Assembly (NCBI RefSeq): GCF_019740335.1
Contig: NZ_JAHXZS010000004.1
Location: 167,016 to 231,015, forward strand
Source: Alteraquisediminimonas sediminicola
GTDB lineage: Bacteria > Pseudomonadota > Alphaproteobacteria > Sphingomonadales > Sphingomonadaceae
Reading direction: 5' to 3'
DNA length: 64,000 nucleotides
The position numbers and the translations under genes were made by a program. Below are positions 17,416-26,454 of the stretch, piece after piece (the stretch's first letter is position 1; every line of letters begins with the position of its first letter). The notes below the pieces were generated by a model. That model searched no databases, was not told the origin of the DNA, and saw only the letters and a program-made list of their open reading frames with translations.

Positions 17416-19023
17416 TCAACAACGTGGTTTTTTCAGGTCGAAGGCGATCACCAATCGTTCGCCATCCGAAAATGGCACGGTGCCATGCCACATGGTCGAT
17501 GGGAAAATCGCGATGCGGCCCGGCGCGGGTTCAACCGTCCGATAGGGGAGCAATGACAGGCCAAGCTCCTTGGGTGCATTGCCAAGGCTGAGATGACCCG
17601 CAGGTGCTGCACCCATTTGTGCGTTTGAGGGCAAGGCGATATAAAAAGCGCTGCTCAACCAGCCCATCGGATGGGTGTGCGGCACATTATAGCCCTGTTT
17701 TAACAGCCGGACCGACCAGCTCCCCTCGATCAACAATTGTTCGGGTTTGAGGTCGCGGTTGGGCAGGCCAAGCAAGGGATGCCCTTCCTCAAATTCGGAC
17801 AGGGCGGCGACATAGCGCCGCATCGCGTCCAACAAGGCCTGTCTGGTGCGTTGGAATATCGGTTCATGCCGCAACAGGACCGACCGATCCGTTTGTGTCC
17901 CGCCGCGCACCGATTGTTCGATATAGGGCGCGTGCGCGATATGCAGGGTTCTCAGCACATCTGCGAGTTCGTCCAGTTCGCCTTGATCGAATGCGAGATC
18001 AAAGCACTGGATCGATTGATCTGGCCGATCCAGCCACAGGGCGCGTTCCATATCGCCCTTCATCCGCCAGATGATCGAGAGATAGGGCCAATAGATATTC
18101 GCGGATGGGGTGCTGATCTGCGATAAGGCCACGGCCTCGGCCTCGGCCCAGCGTTGTTGCCGGATCAAATGGCGTAGGCGGCACAGGTTGATGACATCGC
18201 CCTGTATCTGCGCGCATTGTGGGAGCAAGGCCTCGGCCCGCGCCTCATCGCCGGATTCGACCGCGACGAACAACCGCCCGACGGTGAACGCGGGTTGCAC
18301 GCCCAGCGCTATTTCGGCCCGGTCGAGAATTTCCAGCGCGGCCCGCCAATCGCGGCTTTGCGCAACCATGCGAAACCAGGCGAGCCACAAGCCGGGGTTG
18401 TTGGGTTGTGCCGTACAGGCTGTTGCATAGCTGCGGCAGAAATCGGTGGTGTCGCCTTGGGTCCAGCGCAAGGTTGCCAAGGTGCGATGCCCGTCGAGCC
18501 AATCCGGCTGCCGCGTCAAGGCGTCGGTCAATAAGGCGGCGGCGGCTTGATGCTGGCCCTCCGACATCATCGCCAAGGCCATGTTGCGCAGGATTTCGAA
18601 ATTGCCGGGTGTGTTTTGGGGCGCGTTTTGCCAGGCGCGTTGAAAGAGGTCGACTGCCGGATGGCCCGATTCATAACGGATCATCGCATGGCCAAGCGCG
18701 GCCATCGGGTCATGCGGCGCCAATTGCGCTGCCCTGGATAATGCCGCCTCTGCCGCCTCCATCATTTGCAGACGGTAAAGGGCGTGGCCGAGCATTGCCC
18801 AGATCTGGGCATCATCGGGGATGTGCGTGGTCAAGTCCCGCAACAGTTCGACCGCGAGCGGGGCCGCGCCCTCGGTCAAAGCCTGTCGCGCGATGGCGAT
18901 GCAGTCGACCAAAAGCGCAGGCGTTGGGCTAATATTGCCCCCTGCTTTCAGGCGTTGTCGCAATGTTGCGACCTGATCTTGTAAACGCGCGATCGTCTTG
19001 ATCCCCCTGATGTGCCGCCACAA
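17416..19023 (-). CDS. TPR-repeat protein with C-terminal 2OG-Fe(II) oxygenase-like domain
   Basis: 535 residues. The N-terminal two thirds is alpha-helical with tetratricopeptide-like repeats (for example [40 protein letters not shown]). The last ~100 residues resemble a putative 2OG-Fe(II) oxygenase domain: [19 protein letters not shown] gives a candidate iron ligand, [12 protein letters not shown] the distal His, and ERLVIAFDL the 2-oxoglutarate-binding Arg. Such TPR-oxygenase proteins recur beside tryptophan-halogenase and TonB-receptor genes; their substrate is unknown. The start is a TTG with a weak ribosome site and no good ATG nearby, so the N-terminus is uncertain. The TonB receptor is upstream, separated by a strong terminator. 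Confidence 0.75.
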   Translation of the reverse strand: MWRHIRGIKTIARLQDQVATLRQRLKAGGNISPTPALLVDCIAIARQALTEGAAPLAVELLRDLTTHIPDDAQIWAMLGHALYRLQMMEAAEAALSRAAQLAPHDPMAALGHAMIRYESGHPAVDLFQRAWQNAPQNTPGNFEILRNMALAMMSEGQHQAAAALLTDALTRQPDWLDGHRTLATLRWTQGDTTDFCRSYATACTAQPNNPGLWLAWFRMVAQSRDWRAALEILDRAEIALGVQPAFTVGRLFVAVESGDEARAEALLPQCAQIQGDVINLCRLRHLIRQQRWAEAEAVALSQISTPSANIYWPYLSIIWRMKGDMERALWLDRPDQSIQCFDLAFDQGELDELADVLRTLHIAHAPYIEQSVRGGTQTDRSVLLRHEPIFQRTRQALLDAMRRYVAALSEFEEGHPLLGLPNRDLKPEQLLIEGSWSVRLLKQGYNVPHTHPMGWLSSAFYIALPSNAQMGAAPAGHLSLGNAPKELGLSLLPYRTVEPAPGRIAIFPSTMWHGTVPFSDGERLVIAFDLKKPRC

Positions 19024-19047
19024 CCATAACGCCTGATCGCAGGCAAT

Positions 19048-19090
19048 AAAAAGGGGGGAAGCATCGTCATTGCCGACGGCGCTTCCCCCC
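19048..19090 (-). terminator. Intrinsic terminator downstream of the TonB receptor gene
   Basis: On the minus strand GGGGGGAAGC (19090-19081) pairs with GCTTCCCCCC (19062-19053), followed by TTTTT (19052-19048). The stem is ten perfect pairs with an 18-base loop. It lies between the receptor stop and the TPR/oxygenase start, so it either ends the receptor transcript or attenuates expression of the two genes behind it. Confidence 0.85.
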
Positions 19091-19139
19091 TGATTATTTC
19101 ATCCGCCACTTATACATCAGCGGGGATGCGGCTGCTCGA

Positions 19140-21614
19140 TCAGAATTTATATTTGAGCGAGGCCGAGATGGTGCGACCCAACATGGCGCTATTGTCGAAC
19201 ACGCCTGCACCATTGCGGATGGTGTCGGTCACGATGCCGCCATTGCCGCGATAGCCAAGCTTGTTGAACAGATTGTTGACGTTCATCCCGAGTTCGAGGC
19301 CAGTGTAAGGACGGACCTTCACAAAGGCGTTGAAATAGGTCTGACCCGGAATGGTGTACTGCACGCCCGGATCACCCGAAGCCGAAGCCATGCCGGTGAG
19401 CGAGGACGTCTGGCCATCCGCGGTGAAGCCGATGGCGGCCACGCCCGTGTCATAGCTTGGCGATACGCGATAGGTCAGTTTTGGCTGCGCACCTGGCGTT
19501 GCGCCATTGGTGATGTCCTTGGTGCGGTTGTAATTGCCGGTCACCACCAGACTGAAATTGCCGTAACGCAGGTTGCTGGCAAATTCAGCGCCATAGCTGT
19601 GGAAGGTCGCCGAGATGTTCGGGTCGCGACCAAGCGACGGGGCGGTGAAGTCGTAATTGTTTTCCGTGACCTGCGCCCGATACAGGGTCAGTTCCGCATT
19701 AAACGCTGCTTCGCCGATGCGGCCACGCTTTTTGATGCCGAGTTCCTGCTGTGTCACATAATTGACGGACAAAGCGTTACCACCAACCGACAGCGAGCCA
19801 TCCTTGTTGAACGCCTTGCCATAGATCAGGCGGTCGGCGTTGAAGCGACCACCGCGGCTGACGCGGATGAAGGCCGAGGTGTTGTTGTCGATTTCGTACA
19901 GGGCACCGAACGACCATGAAACATAGCTCTTGGTGTAATCAAGAATTTCATAAATGGTGCTGCTGGTGTTGTAGGTCGGCAGGCTAGCCGAACCCAATGC
20001 ATCGGTGACGGTGATGTTCTCGCCTTCAACCGGTGCAAAGGTGACGCCCGTTGCCTTGACCGAGTCAAAACGGACGCTGGCATCGAGATTGAGTGCACCG
20101 ATCTTGGTGTCGACATTCAGGTAAGGCGCAATATCGGTGTAGGTCAGGTCATAAGACCGACCGCCACAGCAACCGCCCCATTGATTGTTGAACCCGGTCA
20201 GGCCGTTGGCCGTCAACTGGTCCCCGCCGGCATCGAACAGGTCGAGCGGCACCGGATTGTGATTGCCGTCCAGCGTCTGATAGGCGTTGTTCAAACGCCA
20301 ATCCATGGCGATGTCCTGACGCATGAAGAACACGCCGGTATTGACGGTGACGTTGGCGCCATTGGTTTCGAACTTGCCCGTGATCTTGAGATCGTCGGCA
20401 AGGCTGCCCACATCCTTCATGCGGACATAAGCCTGTGCGCTGTTGTTGATATAGGTGCCGTTATAGGTCTGGCCCACCATTGGACCCGCGGCATATTTGA
20501 AGCTGCCACCGGCTGCGGCATTCGCGGTCAGGGCTTCGCCGGTCCACATGTTCGAGAAGGTGCCGCGCATGTCGGTCCAGCGGAACGCGTTGTGGACGGT
20601 CAGATTGTCGTTGAATTCATAATGGAATTCATTGCCAAATGCGGTCGACACCGGATGGATGCCCTGCATTTCGACCTGTTCGAGATTGCCCTCGGCATTC
20701 AGGATGGTGAAATGGTGATTATACGCGCCGGTGCTGGCATATTTGCGAGCATCGATGCCGGGGATGTTCTTGAACCCGGTGATTTTGGTGCCACTCAGTT
20801 GCGCCAGCGATGGCATCGAGGTGAAGGTCGGGTCTTGCGCATCCAGACGCTTCACGCTGAAGCGGATATAGCCCTTGCCATCGTCAAAGTCCTTCGTGAT
20901 GTTGGCCTTGATCTGATAGCCCTTGGACGCGGTATAGCCGATATGGGTCGGGCCATTGCCGTCCTTGACGAAGCCGCCGATGTGGAAGCGCAGCGTGTCG
21001 TTGATGCGGGTGCCGAAGTTGAAATCGACGCGCTGTTCGCGATAATTGACGCCCGTGGTGACGCCGACCGAGCCGCCTTCCTTGTCGCCGGTCTTGCTGA
21101 CATAGTTGATGACAGCGCCCGGTGCCTGACTGGCGAAGGTGGACGAAGAACCGCCGCGCACGGCTTCGACGCGATCGACATTATTGTCGAAGCGGAGCCA
21201 ATAATCGTTGTTGCCGAACTGGATATCGCCGAACAAGGTGACTGGCAGGCCATCTTCTTGCAGCGCGACATATTCCGAACCGCCGGTGGACACCGGCAAA
21301 CCGCGCACACCGATATTGGCGTTGCCACCGGGACCGGCGGTGTCTTGCAGGTTAAGACCCGGAATGGAGCGCAATACTTCGGCTTCCGAACGCGGGGTGA
21401 AATCCATGATTGCCTGATTGGAGACGCTGGTGACCGAGATCGAGCTTTTCAGCTTGGTCTTGTCACCGGCGGCGGCGGTTACCACGATGGTGTCGAGCCC
21501 GTCGTCTGCCGACGCGCCAGCCTGAGCCTCTGCGGCAAGTGCCGGGACCACCATCATGCTCGCCATGCTGAGAACGGCAAACGAAACATACGACTGCAAT
21601 GTCGATTTCCTCAT
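19140..21614 (-). CDS. TonB-dependent outer-membrane receptor, probably for sucrose or raffinose-type oligosaccharides
   Basis: 824 residues. A signal peptide (SFAVLSMASMMVVPALA) is followed by a TonB-box-like DTIVVTA, a plug domain (RSEAEVLRSIPGLNLQ, IGVRGLPVSTGG, VEAVRGGSS) and a long beta-barrel ending in aromatic Phe (ISASLKYKF). Such receptors import oligosaccharides with TonB-ExbBD energy. The substrate is inferred from neighbours: alpha-galactosidase, GH68 enzyme, fructokinase and a LacI regulator. GGAGGG precedes the ATG. Three LacI-like palindromes lie 114-162 bases upstream, so this is likely the most tightly controlled gene of the locus. Confidence 0.92.
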   Translation of the reverse strand: MRKSTLQSYVSFAVLSMASMMVVPALAAEAQAGASADDGLDTIVVTAAAGDKTKLKSSISVTSVSNQAIMDFTPRSEAEVLRSIPGLNLQDTAGPGGNANIGVRGLPVSTGGSEYVALQEDGLPVTLFGDIQFGNNDYWLRFDNNVDRVEAVRGGSSSTFASQAPGAVINYVSKTGDKEGGSVGVTTGVNYREQRVDFNFGTRINDTLRFHIGGFVKDGNGPTHIGYTASKGYQIKANITKDFDDGKGYIRFSVKRLDAQDPTFTSMPSLAQLSGTKITGFKNIPGIDARKYASTGAYNHHFTILNAEGNLEQVEMQGIHPVSTAFGNEFHYEFNDNLTVHNAFRWTDMRGTFSNMWTGEALTANAAAGGSFKYAAGPMVGQTYNGTYINNSAQAYVRMKDVGSLADDLKITGKFETNGANVTVNTGVFFMRQDIAMDWRLNNAYQTLDGNHNPVPLDLFDAGGDQLTANGLTGFNNQWGGCCGGRSYDLTYTDIAPYLNVDTKIGALNLDASVRFDSVKATGVTFAPVEGENITVTDALGSASLPTYNTSSTIYEILDYTKSYVSWSFGALYEIDNNTSAFIRVSRGGRFNADRLIYGKAFNKDGSLSVGGNALSVNYVTQQELGIKKRGRIGEAAFNAELTLYRAQVTENNYDFTAPSLGRDPNISATFHSYGAEFASNLRYGNFSLVVTGNYNRTKDITNGATPGAQPKLTYRVSPSYDTGVAAIGFTADGQTSSLTGMASASGDPGVQYTIPGQTYFNAFVKVRPYTGLELGMNVNNLFNKLGYRGNGGIVTDTIRNGAGVFDNSAMLGRTISASLKYKF

Positions 21615-21727
21615 AACACCCTCCGTTAAAGGCCATTCAACAGCATCTGAGCTATCTGGCCAAGTTTATCCGTAACGCCCCACATGTGCGCATCGGCACA
21701 TATTTGCTGATGGTCCATTTAGCAGAG

Positions 21728-21776
21728 GCAAACGTTTGCATCAATAAAATTGCAAACGTTTGCGGCAATCGAGTGC
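21728..21776. promoter_or_regulatory. Three LacI-type operators upstream of the TonB receptor gene
   Basis: GCAAACGTTTGC occurs perfectly at 21728-21739 and 21752-21763 (24 bases centre to centre), and a third imperfect copy GCAATCGAGTGC lies at 21765-21776. The core AAACGTTT differs by one base per half from the AATCGATT core at other sites in the locus. The spacing suits side-by-side binding on nearly the same helix face. Confidence 0.75.
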
Positions 21777-22106
21777 AATAAACTTGAACTGTGATCAGTT
21801 TGCCACATGTGACAATGGATTTCGTTAATAAATCACTGTTTATAAATATATAATAATGTATTAACCATGCGTAAGAGGTGAGCGGCAAGCCAAATTTTTC
21901 ATCGGCGCTGGATGGCAAATGGCGTGTGCCTGCACTGGCCGAATATCGGGCGCGTGCGCTTCCTGCCGGGCATCATATAAGGCTTCGAATCGAGGGGGTG
22001 ATCATCTTACGCCCCCCTAGAATCGCAATCGATTGAATTTTTCGAAAGGATTGATATGATTGAAGTGCGATTAAATCGGCACGACGTTTGCCGTCCTTAA
22101 TTTCGC
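21777..22106. promoter_or_regulatory. Divergent intergenic region with LacI autoregulatory operator
   Basis: The 492-base spacer between the TonB receptor and the LacI gene (21615-22106) is AT-rich around 21780-21870 and has no convincing gene. CAATCGATTG at 22026-22035 lies about 72 bases ahead of the LacI ATG and suggests autoregulation. The remaining sequence shows nothing else I recognise. Confidence 0.6.
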
Positions 22107-23147
22107 ATGTTTTTCAGGAAGAATGTTTCGCCCTTGCCCAAACCGACCAAAATTCGCAACATCAAGGAACTGGCCGAACTTGCCGGCGTGTCGCCCGGTA
22201 CGGTGTCGCGCGCGCTCAGCGATTCCGGGTTGATCAGTGCCAAGACCCGCGAACGGATCAAGGATCTGGCGGCAAAGCATGATTTCCGCCCGAATGCCAT
22301 GGCTCGCAATTTGCGCATTCAAAAGACCGGGGCCATCGGCGTGTTGATTCCGCTTGGCCATGAAACCGGCCAGCATATTTCCGACCCGTTCTTTATCACG
22401 ATGCTGGGCCTATTGGCGGATGCGCTGACGGAGCAGGGCTATGATCTGATGTTGTCCCGCGTCATTCCCAGCGATACGGGCTGGCTCGATCGCATCGTCG
22501 ATTCGGGCCGGGTGGACGGGTTGATCATCATCGGTCAATCGGATCAGTCTGCGGTGCTGGACCGGGTGGCCGCGCGCTATCGTCCGATGGTGGTATGGGG
22601 CGGACATACGCCGCAACAGGTGCATTGCTCGGTAGGCTCGGACAATTTCAAGGGCGGCGACCTTGCCGCCAGCCATTTGATCGAACGCGGGTGCAAGCGG
22701 ATTGCATTTCTGGGCGACCCCAAGGCGCTGGAAATCGGCCAGCGGCTGGAAGGCTGTCGTGCGGCAATGGCACGGGCGGGCCTGTCCGATGGTTTGACGG
22801 TGTTCCCGGCCCATTTGGTGGCCGAAGCCGCGCAAAGCGACATCGCCGCCTTTCTCGGTACGGGCCAGCATCGGCCACAGGGCATTGTTGCGGCCTCCGA
22901 TGTGGTCGCGATGAGTGCGCTTCGGGCGTTGTCGGAGCGTGGCATTGTGGTGCCGGACGATATTCGGGTGATCGGCTATGACGATCTGGCGCTGGCCGAA
23001 CTGACGGTGCCGCGCCTCTCCACGATCCGTCAGGACCTGACCAAGGGCGCGGCGGCGCTGATCGATCTGTTGCTTCGGCGGATCGCGGGCGAGGATACGC
23101 CCTCGCTGGTGATGGAGCCGGAACTGATCGTCCGGATGTCGACCTAA
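22107..23147 (+). CDS. LacI/GalR-family transcriptional regulator of the sugar locus
   Basis: 346 residues. The N-terminal helix-turn-helix and hinge helix are clear (IKELAELAGVSPGTVSRALS, then FRPNAMARNLR), followed by a periplasmic-binding-protein-like sugar sensor domain (GAIGVLIPLG, DGLIIIGQSD, IGYDDLALAELTVPRLSTIR). Palindromes of LacI type (core AATCGATT or AAACGTTT) lie at five loci around it, including its own upstream region. It is probably a local repressor relieved by sucrose, raffinose or a breakdown product, analogous to SuxR-type regulators. It converges on the fructokinase gene, overlapping by four bases. Confidence 0.92.
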   Translation: MFFRKNVSPLPKPTKIRNIKELAELAGVSPGTVSRALSDSGLISAKTRERIKDLAAKHDFRPNAMARNLRIQKTGAIGVLIPLGHETGQHISDPFFITMLGLLADALTEQGYDLMLSRVIPSDTGWLDRIVDSGRVDGLIIIGQSDQSAVLDRVAARYRPMVVWGGHTPQQVHCSVGSDNFKGGDLAASHLIERGCKRIAFLGDPKALEIGQRLEGCRAAMARAGLSDGLTVFPAHLVAEAAQSDIAAFLGTGQHRPQGIVAASDVVAMSALRALSERGIVVPDDIRVIGYDDLALAELTVPRLSTIRQDLTKGAAALIDLLLRRIAGEDTPSLVMEPELIVRMST

Positions 23148-24028
23148 CCCGCCAAATTTTCCGCCAAAGCGAGCGCACCTAACAGCCCCGCTTGGTCGCC
23201 CAAAGCGGGCAGGGTGATGATGTCAGCGGGTGCGCCGACATAATAATCCTTGCCCAATGACGTGGCGCAAGTTTTGACGCGGTCGATCATCCCCGGCGTC
23301 CCCATCACGCCGCCGCCAAAGATGATCCGGCCCGGTTCGAAAATCGCCTGCAATGTGCTGACGATCTGGGCGAGATACCAAGCGATAATGTCGTGCGCCG
23401 GATGGTCGGCGGGGAGTTCGGATAGGGATTTCCCCCAACGCGCCTTGATCGCCGGGCCGCTCGCGACGCCTTCAAGGCAATCGCCATGATAAGGGCAGAT
23501 GCCCTCGAAATTGGTGTCGAGCGGATGGCGCGGCAGGCGCATATGCCCCATTTCTGGGTGGCTGAGGCCGTGCAATAATTTGCCATCGACCATCACCCCG
23601 CCGCCAATGCCGGTGCCGATGGTCAGATAGACCGCCACGCGCTGCCCTTGTGCTGCGCCCCAGCGATATTCCGCAAGGGCTGCGCCGTTCACATCGGTGT
23701 CGATCGCTACGGGGCAGTTGAATGCGCGGCGCAACGGGCCGACGAGATCGGTATTGGCCCAGCCCTGCTTGGGCGTGCGGGTGATATGGCCCCAATCGGG
23801 CGATGCGGGATCAAGCTCAAGTGGGCCGAAACTGCCGATGCCGATGGCCGTCAGCGGGCCGTGGATCTGCACTTGCAGCGAGAACCATTCGACCACCGCG
23901 CCCAAGGTATCCGTCGGATTGAGAGTGGGCAGGCGGGTGGTGGCTATGATGTCGTCCTTGCCCCTTGCGATGCCGAGGACGAATTTGGTGCCGCCCGCTT
24001 CGATCAGGCCATAAAGCGCATCGCCCAT
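23144..24028 (-). CDS. ROK-family sugar kinase, probable fructokinase
   Basis: 294 residues. The phosphate motif LIEAGGTKFVLGIARG, the IDTDVNGAALAEYRWG segment, the YLTIGTGIGGGVMVDGK ROK signature and the zinc-site pattern HPEMGHMRL...CPYHGDCLEG are typical of ROK fructokinases. It would phosphorylate fructose freed from sucrose. The ATG at 24028 comes one base after the GH68 stop, with AGGAGC ahead, so the two genes form a unit. The stop is TAG. Mannose or another hexose cannot be excluded as substrate. Confidence 0.88.
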   Translation of the reverse strand: MGDALYGLIEAGGTKFVLGIARGKDDIIATTRLPTLNPTDTLGAVVEWFSLQVQIHGPLTAIGIGSFGPLELDPASPDWGHITRTPKQGWANTDLVGPLRRAFNCPVAIDTDVNGAALAEYRWGAAQGQRVAVYLTIGTGIGGGVMVDGKLLHGLSHPEMGHMRLPRHPLDTNFEGICPYHGDCLEGVASGPAIKARWGKSLSELPADHPAHDIIAWYLAQIVSTLQAIFEPGRIIFGGGVMGTPGMIDRVKTCATSLGKDYYVGAPADIITLPALGDQAGLLGALALAENLAG

Positions 24029-24029
24029 G

Positions 24030-25178
24030 TTATTGCTCCTGCACCCAAGCCGATTTGCCATCCAGCACAAGGCGAAACACCGGTGCAGGCGTGCCGCCGA
24101 AATGCGCGCGCCGGAAGGCGGGATCATCCTTGATCTGCTGGCCATTCAACCCCCAAAGGTCGATAAAGCCCCAGACCGCCAAATCATTATCGATCCACCA
24201 GCTATAGCATTGGAACGGTTCCGCCGCCGGGCAGGCCGCGACCAGACCGCTGCCGTTGAGCGGTTCATAAGGGCCAAGCACGGCGTCCGCGACCATGCCA
24301 TAAATGCCGGTCGGGCCGTTCGGACCATCGGGTGCGAATACTTTGCGCTGGGTCGACCAGAACAGATAATATCGCCCATCGCGATGGATCAGGATCGGGC
24401 GTTCAAGTTCGTTGTTCAGCCCATCCGCCGAGATCAATGGCGGCAATAATGTCTAGCGATCATGAGACTGGCCATCGCCCCGGATGATCCCGATGGCCCC
24501 GTTCCAGTCATTGTCGGAACGTTTGAGCGAGCCGGTGAACAGCAGATAATTCTGTCCATCAAGCGGATCACGGAAATGCGCCGGGTCGCGAAAACCCTTG
24601 ATAAAACCGGGGACACCCTCGGTGCCGCCGACCCGCATATAATGATCGTCATCGGCCTCGACGATTTCGACCGGAGCCGTCCAGTTTTCAACCCGCGCCA
24701 GTCCATCGGCAAAATGCAATTGGCCGCTGGTCTGGAACAGCCGTTGTTCAAACGTGCGCTGCGCCTCATCACGGCGGCCAGAGGCGGTGAAGAACAAGGT
24801 CATGACGTTGCTGGCCGGGTCGTAAAGCGCCGAACCCGCCCATTCGCGACTGCCGGGGGCATGTCCGTCCGGCATCAGATCGCCGCAATCGCGCCATTCA
24901 TTGCCGCGCTGCATGACCAATCGGATGCGGGCGATATCATGGCGTTTGTCCGGATCGGGCAGGGCCGGGGCGGACAGGATGTGCCACAAGGTCCAGCCAT
25001 CAAATTGTGCGGTGCTGCCGTCGATCAATTGCACCGGCCATAAATCCCACAGGTCGATGCCGGGCAGGACGGGGGCGACATCCGTTTGGGTGATGACCGG
25101 AATTTCATGCTGGGCATCGCACACCGCCGCCTCGATGTGCGACCTCGTCCAGTGCGATGGGGAATGGCTAACGGGCAT
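24030..25178 (-). pseudogene. GH68-family levansucrase/beta-fructofuranosidase, interrupted by an in-frame TAG
   Basis: The full frame would be 382 residues, suitable for a short GH68 enzyme. Catalytic landmarks are WDLWPVQL (nucleophile Asp), SREWAGSALYD, the transition-state stabiliser in KGFRDPAHFRD, and the acid/base Glu in NNELERPILIHRDGRYYLFW. Codon 242 (24455-24453) is TAG and lies just before LLPPLISADGLNNELERP, so a product stopped there lacks the acid/base Glu. The frame is open on both sides and no bases are missing. In relatives a Trp is expected around this position, so TGG to TAG is the simplest explanation. The gene has its own LacI-type operator and is coupled to fructokinase. 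Confidence 0.8.
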
Positions 25179-25203
25179 CGTCCCTACCTTGGTTTATTAT
25201 GCA

Positions 25204-25225
25204 AATAGTTTCAGTTTTGAAACTA
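25204..25225 (-). promoter_or_regulatory. Hairpin in the GH68 leader
   Basis: On the minus strand a stem with AGTTTC and GAAACT arms around AAAACT lies between the operator and the GH68 start. It could end the galK transcript weakly, or shape the GH68 5' leader. There is no T run. Confidence 0.3.
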
Positions 25226-25248
25226 GCTGGATGATGCTGAAATTGCAA

Positions 25249-25258
25249 CAATCGATTG
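25249..25258. promoter_or_regulatory. LacI-type operator upstream of the GH68-fructokinase pair
   Basis: Perfect palindrome CAATCGATTG, about 70 bases ahead of the GH68 start and 21 bases past the galK stop. It marks a likely internal regulated promoter separating the GH68-fructokinase pair from the upstream gal genes. Confidence 0.65.
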
Positions 25259-25278
25259 CATAAATTAAAAATGTTGTA

Positions 25279-26454
25279 TTACAGTGTGATGATGGATGCG
25301 CCTGCACAGGGGTTTTCTACCATGATCATCGGCGCATCGCCTTTGGGGGTGCGATAGCTGGATTCGATCTGGCGTTGGACAAATGTCACCATGTCATGAG
25401 GCAGCAAGGCCACCACCGCCCCGCCAAAACCACCGCCGGTCATCCGCGCCCCGCCTTGCGCGCCGATGGCGGTCGCCAACAGTTCTACTAGCCCGTCAAT
25501 CGCGGGCAGGCTGATCTCGAAATCATCGCGCATCGAGTGATGGGATTCCGCCATCAATGCACCCAGCAATTCAAGATCGCCCATCGCCAACGCCTCCGCC
25601 GCATAATGGGTGCGCGCGATTTCCGTAACCACATGGCGTGCGCGACGAAAGACCTGTGGATCAAGCTCCAAAGCCTCTGCGTTCAATGTGCCAAGGTCGA
25701 GATCGCGCAAGGCCCGCACCCCGAAATGGCGGGCGGCGGCCTCGCATTCGGCACGGCGGCTGTTATATTCGCCAGCGACCAGCCCCCGCGTGATGCCAGA
25801 ATGGACGATCATAATCGCGAGGTCATCTCCAAGGCTGATGGGCGTTGCATCAAGGCTGCGACAGTCGATCAACAGCGCATGATCCTGTTCGGCCCGCGCA
25901 CTCACCAATTGGTCCATGATGCCGCATTGGCATCCGGCGAATTCATGCTCGGTCTGCTGGCCGATTTTTGCGAGCAACGTCCGGTCGATATCGGGCTGTC
26001 CCGCTATCGCCGCCAGCGCCAGCCCGACCGCATTTTCCAGCGCCGCCGAAGAGGATAGCCCTGCGCCTTGCGGCATATCGCCGACAATCGCGATGTCGGC
26101 CCCCAGGATGTCCAGCCCCTCGGCCTGCAACAACGCGGCCATGCCGCGAATGTAATTGGTCCAATGCGCATCCGGGTCCGGTGTGATCGGGCGGTCGATG
26201 GCGAATTCGGCGCGGGCGCTATCAAGATCACCGGCAATGATCCTGATCCGCGCATCATCGCGCGGCTTGATCGCGACCATGGTCTGGCGGGAAATCGCGG
26301 CGGGCAGGACGAAGCCGTCATTATAATCGGTATGTTCGCCGATCAGATTGACCCGCCCCGGCGCACGGGTCATCAGGCCGGGCGCGACATCGAAACTGTT
26401 GCGAAACAGGCTGTGCAGCCGATCCTGCATGTCGCTGGGTGGTGATATGGTCAT
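25279..26454 (-). CDS. galK: Galactokinase
   Basis: GHMP-family kinase, 391 residues, phosphorylating galactose at C1. The galactokinase signature [19 protein letters not shown], the ATP loop [16 protein letters not shown] and the C-terminal [18 protein letters not shown] are all present. The start overlaps the galT stop (ATGA). Together with GalT and the alpha-galactosidase it gives the first Leloir steps; no galE or galM is visible in the window. Confidence 0.95.
   Translation of the reverse strand: MTISPPSDMQDRLHSLFRNSFDVAPGLMTRAPGRVNLIGEHTDYNDGFVLPAAISRQTMVAIKPRDDARIRIIAGDLDSARAEFAIDRPITPDPDAHWTNYIRGMAALLQAEGLDILGADIAIVGDMPQGAGLSSSAALENAVGLALAAIAGQPDIDRTLLAKIGQQTEHEFAGCQCGIMDQLVSARAEQDHALLIDCRSLDATPISLGDDLAIMIVHSGITRGLVAGEYNSRRAECEAAARHFGVRALRDLDLGTLNAEALELDPQVFRRARHVVTEIARTHYAAEALAMGDLELLGALMAESHHSMRDDFEISLPAIDGLVELLATAIGAQGGARMTGGGFGGAVVALLPHDMVTFVQRQIESSYRTPKGDAPMIMVENPCAGASIITL

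Noticed and set aside
18408..18932. Arg/Pro-rich plus-strand frame within the TPR/oxygenase gene
   Set aside because: It is an antisense shadow of a gene with recognisable TPR and oxygenase motifs.
21652..21918. 88-codon minus-strand frame in the TonB receptor promoter region
   Set aside because: It overlaps all three LacI-type operators and AT-rich promoter sequence, has no ribosome site and no family-like sequence.
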